Below, piece after piece: positions 1 through 3,639 of a stretch of 7,025 nucleotides of DNA (position 1 is the first letter of the stretch; every line of letters starts with the position of its first letter). The notes beneath the pieces were generated by a model. It was given only the letters and a program-made list of their open reading frames with translations. It searched no databases and had not been told where the DNA came from. The stretch spans positions 1 to 7,025 of the forward strand of contig CAKTKB010000074.1 in NCBI GenBank assembly GCA_934569195.1, given 5' to 3'. The position numbers and the translations under genes are program-made. This stretch comes from an uncultured Oscillospiraceae bacterium (GTDB taxonomy: Bacteria; Bacillota; Clostridia; Oscillospirales; Oscillospiraceae).

Positions 1-2
1 TC

Positions 3-194
3 GCCCGGCATCAAGAGCATGAAAAGCTCTCCAAGCGTAAAGCCCGGCGGAAGTGGTTCGCAGACAACTGGATTTCCTTGCTCAGTTTGCTGTTTGCGTT
101 TATCGCCGCGCTTCCTGTGATTATCCAAGGAATCGAGACCATACTAAAATGGCTAACGTTATTGAGTTCAGCAGTACAGCAAAGCTTAGCATGA
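3..194 (+). CDS. Small basic single-pass membrane protein, C-terminal part (5' end off window)
   Basis: An open frame enters from the left edge and ends at TGA 192-194, giving 63 residues without a start. The visible protein has a strongly basic stretch (EKLSKRKARRKW, about residues 7-18) followed by one hydrophobic helix (about 24-42, including SLLSLLFAFIAALPVII) and a short tail. This is the layout of a small single-pass membrane protein with a positively charged cytoplasmic side. Such proteins are common in Clostridia phages and have no assigned function. The gene at 592-813 has the same plan (basic N-terminal part, one C-terminal helix) but no obvious sequence identity. It converges on the XRE gene at 226-438 with a gap of about 30 bp. 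No function is assigned. Confidence 0.6.
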   Translation, partial: ARHQEHEKLSKRKARRKWFADNWISLLSLLFAFIAALPVIIQGIETILKWLTLLSSAVQQSLA

Positions 195-219
195 TGTATC
201 CTGCGTTTGTCGGCTTCAT
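121..219 (-). CDS. Possible 32-residue hydrophobic peptide downstream of XRE regulator
   Basis: On the minus strand an ATG at 219 opens a 32-codon frame ending at TAA (123-121). The peptide starts MKPTNAGY and continues as one hydrophobic helix (IMLSFAVLLNSITLAILVW) with a short basic end. An AAGGAG sequence lies 9 nt upstream, inside the end of the XRE gene, so translation could be coupled to that gene (its stop is 226-228). It lies antisense to the C-terminal codons of the rightward frame 3-194, which is the stronger coding call, so this may be a chance frame. A small hydrophobic peptide behind an XRE gene recalls toxin-antitoxin layouts, but nothing here proves that. Confidence 0.3.
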   Translation of the reverse strand: MKPTNAGYIMLSFAVLLNSITLAILVWSRFLG

Positions 220-225
220 CCTTTC

Positions 226-438
226 TCACTCCTTTTTCTCACGTGTTTTACTGGCTTCATCGCCCAGAAGCTCATCCACCGTACACCCGTACAGTTTTGC
301 GACATCACGCAACCTTGAGGTTTTCGGATACATCTGCCCGGTTTCCCACAGATAAACGGATGCGTCTGAAACTTTTAGCGCCTTGACTACCTGTTGAACG
401 GTCAATCCAGCGGCAAGCCTCGCTTCCTTAAAACTCAT
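226..438 (-). CDS. Small XRE-family HTH regulator (Cro-like)
   Basis: A 70-residue protein that is essentially one Cro/CI-type helix-turn-helix domain. Helix 2-turn-helix 3 is visible around residues 13-38 (TVQQVVKALKVSDASVYLWE), followed by the usual DVAKLYGCTVDELLG segment at about 45-59 and a short charged tail. Length and lack of a C-terminal domain fit a Cro-like or small repressor. The start is the ATG at 438; the AGGAGG at 448-453 is the only good ribosome binding site and sits about 11 nt away, longer than ideal. An inverted repeat at 466-490, just upstream, is a likely operator. The rightward promoter on it diverges from this gene, so the protein could regulate that promoter and its own. 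Its target is inferred from position only. Confidence 0.85.
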   Translation of the reverse strand: MSFKEARLAAGLTVQQVVKALKVSDASVYLWETGQMYPKTSRLRDVAKLYGCTVDELLGDEASKTREKKE

Positions 439-465
439 GCCTTTGCATACCTCCTGTCTGAGAAT

Positions 466-490
466 ACTAAGTTTTTCTTGACAACTTAGT
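466..490. promoter_or_regulatory. Operator: 8-bp inverted repeat ACTAAGTT-N9-AACTTAGT
   Basis: Perfect inverted repeat with half sites at 466-473 and 483-490. It overlaps the -35 box of the rightward promoter (478-483), where a bound repressor would block RNA polymerase. The same half sites recur at 961-995, so one regulator probably binds both places. The likely binder is one of the XRE proteins at 226-438 or 1037-1396. Confidence 0.7.
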
Positions 491-505
491 GAATTGTGTT
501 ATCAT
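478..505 (+). promoter_or_regulatory. Rightward sigma-70/A promoter, TTGACA-N16-TATCAT
   Basis: A consensus -35 box (478-483) and a five-of-six -10 box (500-505) are 16 bp apart. The expected start is near 512, giving a leader of about 80 nt before the ATG at 592. The -35 box is inside the 466-490 operator. Confidence 0.6.
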
Positions 506-567
506 GAAAGTACCACCTATCATTATTTAACAATCCGATAAGTTGTCCGGGGCGGTGATCTTTTCAC

Positions 568-584
568 GCCTCATAAGCAGAGGC
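568..584 (+). promoter_or_regulatory. Leader hairpin that covers the ribosome binding site of the 592 gene
   Basis: GCCTC (568-572) and GAGGC (580-584) form a 5-bp stem with a 7-nt loop. The right arm contains the AGAGG that serves as Shine-Dalgarno for the ATG at 592. Folding would therefore limit translation. The GGCG/CGCC pairs just upstream (551-570) could form a competing stem. Structure only; no evidence that it acts as a switch. Confidence 0.35.
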
Positions 585-591
585 ATAAATC

Positions 592-813
592 ATGTGTAAG
601 TCGTTCAGAGAAAGAATCAGGTTGTTCTTCAATCGGAATAAGCGTTACAAGTTCATAGAAGAAAACGGGCTAAATGTGCTTGTCGAAACCGAAGGCTCGA
701 AAGCACGCACGGAGAAAAGGCGGTTTCTTATCAACATGTTTTTCACCGTCGTATCTGCCGTCGCCGCAGTCGCTGCCGCGATATTTGCCGCCCTTACTTA
801 CATCAACTCGTAA
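592..813 (+). CDS. Small membrane protein, basic N-terminus and one C-terminal TM helix
   Basis: A 73-residue protein whose first 44 residues are highly basic (FRERIRLFFNRNKRYKF; KARTEKRR) and whose last 26 form one Ala/Val-rich transmembrane helix (about 45-70, VVSAVAAVAAAIFAALTYI). Basic residues just before the helix place the N-terminal part in the cytoplasm. The ATG has AGAGG 8 nt upstream, and a good promoter lies at 478-505. It is the only rightward gene behind that operator-controlled promoter, so the regulator that binds ACTAAGTT controls it. The family is not recognised. Position in the switch region suggests an early or lysogeny-associated phage protein, for example superinfection exclusion at the membrane, but this is a guess. 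It overlaps the minus-strand frame 670-915. Confidence 0.65.
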   Translation: MCKSFRERIRLFFNRNKRYKFIEENGLNVLVETEGSKARTEKRRFLINMFFTVVSAVAAVAAAIFAALTYINS

Positions 814-915
814 CGGAAGGCAATGCCCGCACGCGCAATGGAACGTTCCGAACTGGTCATATCCGCAGTCTGAACCAACAATCTGAAATCCCCATATATA
901 CTTGTCTTTCTTCAC
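670..915 (-). CDS. Doubtful antisense-overlapping Cys-rich small protein behind consensus promoter
   Basis: An 81-codon frame starts at a GTG (915-913) with a GAGGTGATG ribosome binding site a few bases upstream and a perfect consensus promoter (983-955) driving it. The N-terminal half is outside the opposing gene and looks protein-like (YIWGFQIVGSDCGYDQF, then CACGHC), with a Cys/His cluster that could bind metal. The C-terminal half is antisense to codons of the 592-813 gene and is less convincing. Either this is a real gene overlapping its neighbour tail to tail, or the transcript is a leader for the XRE gene at 438-226 and the frame is accidental. No family is recognised. Confidence 0.35.
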   Translation of the reverse strand: MKKDKYIWGFQIVGSDCGYDQFGTFHCACGHCLPLRVDVSKGGKYRGSDCGDGRYDGEKHVDKKPPFLRACFRAFGFDKHI

Positions 916-954
916 TCCATCACCTCACTTGTAAGTTCCGCCCTAACAAAAACT

Positions 955-983
955 ATTATAACTAAGTTTACTAAGAATGTCAA
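955..983 (-). promoter_or_regulatory. Leftward perfect-consensus promoter, TTGACA-N17-TATAAT
   Basis: Read on the minus strand, -35 TTGACA is at 983-978, -10 TATAAT at 960-955, with an exact 17-bp spacer. The start would be near 948. This is the strongest promoter visible in the window and must be repressed in a lysogen. Operator half sites lie in the spacer and just behind the -35 box. It reads toward the GTG at 915 and, beyond, the XRE gene at 438-226. Confidence 0.75.
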
Positions 984-998
984 CAAAAACTTAGTTAT
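958..998. promoter_or_regulatory. Operator cluster: 12-bp inverted repeat plus a third ACTAAG half site
   Basis: Left arm 958-969 and right arm 987-998 are perfect 12-bp inverted repeats sharing the ACTAAGTT core with the operator at 466-490. A further ACTAAG at 970-975 makes three half sites. The left arm overlaps the -10 box of the leftward promoter and the third site lies in its spacer. The cluster is also directly upstream of the XRE gene starting at 1037, so it likely serves autoregulation as well. Confidence 0.7.
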
Positions 999-1036
999 CA
1001 TAGTATTGCATTTTGAACAATTATTTATTGACTAAT

Positions 1037-1396
1037 ATGGATACAATAGACAAAATCAATTATTACTTGACCAAGAACAAAAAGACCGGCGCTGACTTGT
1101 GCGAATTTCTCGGTGTATCTAGTGGCGTTTATAGTCAGTGGAACACTAGGCGAACAAAGCCGAGAAAGAGCAAGCTCCCGGCTATTGCAGAATATCTCGG
1201 TGTATCCGTGGCAGACTTGCTGCCGGACGAGGAATCGTCTGCGGGCATAAAAAAAGAGCGCCCCGCCGATGGCGAAGCGCTAACAGATATGCAAAAAACA
1301 ACGATTGATTTAGTTAAGTCAATGAGCGACGCTGATTTGAAACTGTTCCTTGATATTTTGAAAACAGTTCGTGAAAATAGTAAACGTTCTGAATAA
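1037..1396 (+). CDS. XRE-family HTH regulator, probable CI-like lysogeny repressor
   Basis: A 119-residue DNA-binding protein. Residues about 1-65 form a Cro/CI-type helix-turn-helix domain (TGADLCEFLGVSSGVYSQWN as recognition region, then AIAEYLGVSVADLLPDE). A charged linker follows, then a C-terminal helix (about 88-116, IDLVKSMSDADLKLFLDILK), a segment common in Firmicutes XRE regulators and probably for oligomerisation. No peptidase S24 domain is present, so it is not a RecA-cleaved LexA-like repressor. I chose the ATG at 1037 because the domain begins there; in-frame TTG codons at 1013 and 1028 are possible, and no good ribosome binding site precedes any of them, so the mRNA may be leaderless or poorly translated. 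The operator cluster lies directly upstream, and a DUF3800 gene follows 18 nt after its stop. Confidence 0.85.
   Translation: MDTIDKINYYLTKNKKTGADLCEFLGVSSGVYSQWNTRRTKPRKSKLPAIAEYLGVSVADLLPDEESSAGIKKERPADGEALTDMQKTTIDLVKSMSDADLKLFLDILKTVRENSKRSE
1249..1281 (-). terminator. Minus-strand intrinsic terminator inside the XRE coding sequence
   Basis: In minus-strand RNA, arms 1281-1271 and 1267-1257 pair as an 11-bp stem including two U-G wobbles, with a 3-nt loop, then one C and a run of seven U (1255-1249). This is a textbook intrinsic terminator opposite the gene. On the plus strand there is no U-run, so the gene's own transcription is not affected. It falls in the codons for the linker between the two parts of the protein. 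Confidence 0.55.
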
Positions 1397-1414
1397 GTCC
1401 GTTTGGAGGATACA

Positions 1415-2209
1415 GTGGAAACATATCTTGCATATTTTGATGAAACAGGAGACGATGGTCTTGTAAAGTATTCATCTGATCACTTTGTCCTTCCAGCTAT
1501 GTATATGCCGGTATCAAGCTGGCAGGACAATTTTAACGCCCTGCAATCCATGCGCCGAGACTTGCGCAATTCTTTTGGAATTCACGTAGCCGAAGAATTT
1601 CATACGAAACATTTTCTCACCAACAAGAACCCATATAGGCAATATGGGTGGTCTGTTGAGCAAAAGCAGCAGATCATAAAGAAGTATACGCTTTGCCTTG
1701 CCGCTCTCGATATGCAGTGCATAAACGTCATTATTGACAAGACAAAGGTTCGCAGCAGTAACTATTCCGTATTGGAAAATGCTTTGACGTATAGCGTTCA
1801 GAGAATCGAAAATGCAAGCGCCGGTAACTGGCAGTATGTGATCCTGTCCGATAAGGGTCGTGTCGGTATTATGAGCCACACTGCAAGAAAAATTCGCGCC
1901 TTCAATCCAATACCTTCGATGTACGGTCAGGACTACAGAAATCGACCCATTCAGAATATGGTCGAAGATATTCTGGAAAAGGATTCAAAGGAGTCCTATT
2001 TCATCCAATCCGCAGATTTTATTTCATATTTTGCCCACCTGCATTTTATGGTTAATTCTCAGGGGAAGCCGCTTCCAAACCGAGTCTCCGATGTCATTGA
2101 CGGCTCATTTGTGGGAAGTATGTTGATAACCTTGAAAAAAGCTGGTCGAATAAATATGAACGCAAGTCATTCAGGGCATCCGTATGGGTTCGTGATCTAT
2201 CCAAAATAA
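1415..2209 (+). CDS. DUF3800 domain protein
   Basis: A 264-residue protein recognised as DUF3800 by its opening YLAYFDETGD, the HVAEEFH motif (about 57-63), ILSDKG (about 143-148) and the C-terminal QSADFISYF (about 198-206). Conserved acidic residues D9, E10, E60/E61, D146 and D201 are spaced as in metal-dependent nucleases of RNase H-like type. A nuclease role is an inference, since the family has no settled biochemical function that I can cite. The start is the GTG at 1415, with GGAGG at 1405-1409; a TTG at 1403 would lie over that site. It is 18 nt behind the XRE repressor gene and surely co-transcribed, so it is probably made in the lysogen. XRE-DUF3800 pairs suggest a host-protection or superinfection role. 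The length is normal and the gene appears intact. Confidence 0.85.
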   Translation: METYLAYFDETGDDGLVKYSSDHFVLPAMYMPVSSWQDNFNALQSMRRDLRNSFGIHVAEEFHTKHFLTNKNPYRQYGWSVEQKQQIIKKYTLCLAALDMQCINVIIDKTKVRSSNYSVLENALTYSVQRIENASAGNWQYVILSDKGRVGIMSHTARKIRAFNPIPSMYGQDYRNRPIQNMVEDILEKDSKESYFIQSADFISYFAHLHFMVNSQGKPLPNRVSDVIDGSFVGSMLITLKKAGRINMNASHSGHPYGFVIYPK

Positions 2210-2247
2210 AAAAACACCACCTACGACACATTCGTGCTTTCAGTGGT
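2208..2247 (-). terminator. Intrinsic terminator of the leftward SOS-type operon
   Basis: On the minus strand ACCAC (2247-2243) pairs with GTGGT (2220-2216), with an inner ACGA/TCGT stem, followed after one G by a run of seven T (2214-2208). It lies about 45 bp after the stop of the leftward gene at 2292 and ends exactly at the stop codon of the convergent DUF3800 gene. Confidence 0.55.
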
Positions 2248-2291
2248 TCACTTATAATATAGCACAACCACGGAAAATGTCAAGTTCCTAT

Positions 2292-2483
2292 TTACTCCAA
2301 TACGTTCATTTTTGCAGTTTCAAACAGGGATATTGCTTCCGAAATCTCTCTGTCACTTGAAGCTCGCAGAATCTCAATCAGCTCTTTTAGTGCGCTTTTG
2401 CGCCATCCCGCTCCATTATTAGCCGGTATGGGCGCAACTCTAACACCACCACCGCAATGCATATCATCCTGAATACAAACCAC
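2292..2483 (-). CDS. Small unknown protein with helical C-terminus, LexA-box operon
   Basis: A 63-residue protein, family not recognised. The start is the GTG at 2483-2481, with AAGGAGG 7 nt upstream; an ATG at 2507 lies upstream of that site and is unlikely. The N-terminal third is short, with a GGG and a Cys/His (IQDDMHCGGGVRV); the rest is a predicted helix (about 30-61). Part of it, IEILRASSDREISEAISLF, resembles the C-terminal helix of the XRE repressor at 1037-1396 (IDLVKSMSDADLKLFLDIL): both have I-x-x-(L/V), an SD followed by acid-(I/L), and a hydrophobic repeat. It is the second gene of the leftward unit behind the LexA-box promoter, 101 bp after the first, and is followed by a terminator. 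It may bind or mimic the repressor tail; this is a hypothesis. Confidence 0.6.
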   Translation of the reverse strand: MVCIQDDMHCGGGVRVAPIPANNGAGWRKSALKELIEILRASSDREISEAISLFETAKMNVLE

Positions 2484-2584
2484 TTTGCGTCCTCCTTTTC
2501 TTAACATCCAAATTTTATCGTTTCTTTTTGTGCAGTTTTAGCCTTGAGCCAATTTTCCAAGAGTAGTAAGATTGTAATAGAATG

Positions 2585-2767
2585 TCAGTTCGGCAGCGGG
2601 CATTGGTTCCACTTCTCCCGTGTCTCGCCTACATCCGACACACAGGCAAAGAGCATGGGTGCGCCCTTGATGTAGTCGAGGCTAAGACTGTGAACGTCCT
2701 TGAAAAGCGCTCCGTCTACGATGATGTTTACTTTCCCGTTTTCAAAGCGAATATTGATGCTCTGCAT
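2585..2767 (-). CDS. Small unknown protein, first gene behind the LexA-box promoter
   Basis: A 60-residue protein, family not recognised. The start is the ATG at 2767-2765, with GGAGGT 7 nt upstream; the ATG at 2782 precedes the ribosome binding site. The N-terminal half alternates polar and hydrophobic residues (INIRFENGKVNIIVDGALF), which suggests a beta-hairpin or small beta-sheet domain. The C-terminal part (GAPMLFACVSD) is mixed and ends in a polar tail. There is no signal peptide or membrane helix. A promoter with a LexA box in its spacer lies directly upstream, so it should be induced by DNA damage. Small SOS-induced prophage proteins include antirepressors and division inhibitors, but there is no sequence evidence to choose between them. 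Confidence 0.6.
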   Translation of the reverse strand: MQSINIRFENGKVNIIVDGALFKDVHSLSLDYIKGAPMLFACVSDVGETREKWNQCPLPN

Positions 2768-2782
2768 TTGGTGTACCTCCAT

Positions 2783-2811
2783 ATTTTAGAACGTCCGTTC
2801 AAGAATTTCAA
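2783..2811 (-). promoter_or_regulatory. Leftward promoter TTGAAA-N17-TAAAAT with embedded LexA box
   Basis: On the minus strand -35 TTGAAA is at 2811-2806 and -10 TAAAAT at 2788-2783, spacer exactly 17. The last 12 bases of the spacer are the LexA box. The predicted start (about 2776) falls within the Shine-Dalgarno of the 2767 gene, so either the actual start is a few bases off or the leader is extremely short. Confidence 0.55.
2789..2800. promoter_or_regulatory. LexA (DinR) box GAAC-N4-GTTC
   Basis: Minus-strand GAACGGACGTTC matches the Bacillus/Clostridia LexA consensus GAAC-RNRY-GTTY fully, with only the outermost flanking bases differing. It is the only such site I find in the window, and it lies between the -35 and -10 boxes of a leftward promoter, the classic position for LexA repression. 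Confidence 0.65.
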
Positions 2812-2915
2812 TTTGGAATTTTCCACAAAGAACACCTTGTATTTTCTTCGTCCGGTAATCCTCGTAAGCGGCAATTATAGGACAGACTATTTTGTATAAT
2901 GGAATGTTTAAGATT

Positions 2916-2950
2916 GCCCCACCGTCGCTCCACCGGCGGTGGGGCTTTCT
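2916..2950 (+). terminator. Intrinsic terminator, 9-bp GC stem, short T tail
   Basis: GCCCCACCG (2916-2924) pairs with CGGTGGGGC (2937-2945) around a 12-nt loop, followed by TTTCT. The tail is short but the stem is strong. No rightward gene lies directly before it (the nearest ends at 2209), so it probably insulates the XRE-integrase operon from upstream readthrough. Confidence 0.5.
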
Positions 2951-3002
2951 CACGCACCTGTAACCAGCATAGCAAAACGGGTAGAAATGTCCACCCTCAA
3001 AT

Positions 3003-3018
3003 TGGTAAATCCATACCA
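3003..3018. promoter_or_regulatory. Possible operator TGGTA-N6-TACCA
   Basis: A 5-bp inverted repeat with a 6-bp spacer, 45 bp before the start of the XRE-membrane regulator gene. Its size and place fit an autoregulatory XRE operator. No convincing -35/-10 pair was found nearby. Confidence 0.3.
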
Positions 3019-3063
3019 GTAGCAGAAGAATCAGCGAAATATATGTGAAAATGGAGGTATATC

Positions 3064-3639
3064 ATGTCCGCAATTCAGGAACTCGCCCCATATATTTCTG
3101 CGTATCAGTGGAACGTAAAGCGGGCGAAGGAAGATCAGCATTACACCATCGACAGACTTGTCGAGGAATCCGGCGTTTCCAGATCGGCTGTGACGAAGCT
3201 CTGTGCAGGAACACAGCAAGACCCGAAACTGTACAATTCTGCTGCGCTGTGCCGCGTTCTCGGGCTGTCACTGGATGAGCTGTTCGGGCTTGTCCAGCCC
3301 GCAGAAAGCCCGGAAGAACTGACCGAGCAGATTCATCATGTCGAAATTGAAAACGCCAAGCTGGAGGCAACAACAGCCGCGCAGAGCGCACAGATAAGGT
3401 CTACACATACAATGTGTTACGTCCTCGCCCTATTTTGTATGCTGCTCTCCTTTTCTCTGATTGCTTGCCTTGTGATGGATGCGCAGATTCGGAACGCAGG
3501 TTTTATTCGCGACGGAGATTTGTCCGTTGCCGCATGGGTTTGCATTGCCCTGATCGTAGGCTCAGCGCTGGTCTCGGCAATTACTTTCTATGCAATCCGA
3601 AAAGAACGTGGAGGGAAACATGGAGTGCATCAAGTGTAA
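3064..3639 (+). CDS. Membrane-anchored XRE-family HTH regulator
   Basis: A 191-residue protein with an N-terminal Cro/CI-type helix-turn-helix (about 17-75: TIDRLVEESGVSRSAVTKLC, then LCRVLGLSLDELFGL). A Glu/Gln-rich segment follows, likely coiled coil (about 82-112), then two hydrophobic helices (about 117-138 and 155-178) joined by a short loop, and a basic tail. Both ends would be cytoplasmic, so the DNA-binding domain is tethered to the inner face of the membrane. GGAGGT lies 5 nt before the ATG at 3064. The gene overlaps the integrase start by 20 bp and carries the integrase ribosome binding site, so the two are translationally linked. It may control integrase or excision in response to a membrane signal; this role is inferred from the context. 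The HTH call is firm. Confidence 0.85.
   Translation: MSAIQELAPYISAYQWNVKRAKEDQHYTIDRLVEESGVSRSAVTKLCAGTQQDPKLYNSAALCRVLGLSLDELFGLVQPAESPEELTEQIHHVEIENAKLEATTAAQSAQIRSTHTMCYVLALFCMLLSFSLIACLVMDAQIRNAGFIRDGDLSVAAWVCIALIVGSALVSAITFYAIRKERGGKHGVHQV

Noticed and set aside
11..229. 72-residue leftward frame overlapping the XRE 3' end
   Set aside because: Antisense to the left-edge membrane protein; the shorter 121-219 frame has a better start and a coherent hydrophobic helix.
1013..1036. TTG start at 1013 for the XRE repressor
   Set aside because: It adds eight residues before the domain without a ribosome binding site; ATG 1037 fits the family start better, though it also lacks a good site.
2253..2258. 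TATAAT as rightward promoter
   Set aside because: Poor -35 and no rightward gene downstream for 800 bp.
2582..2899. 105-residue rightward frame
   Set aside because: Antisense to the 2767-2585 gene and its promoter with LexA box; no ribosome binding site and no recognisable protein pattern.
2895..2900. TATAAT as rightward promoter before the 2916 terminator
   Set aside because: No -35 box at 15-19 bp, and the terminator follows at once.
2979..2996. GGGT-N10-ACCC inverted repeat as operator
   Set aside because: Only 4-bp arms; expected by chance in a region of this size.
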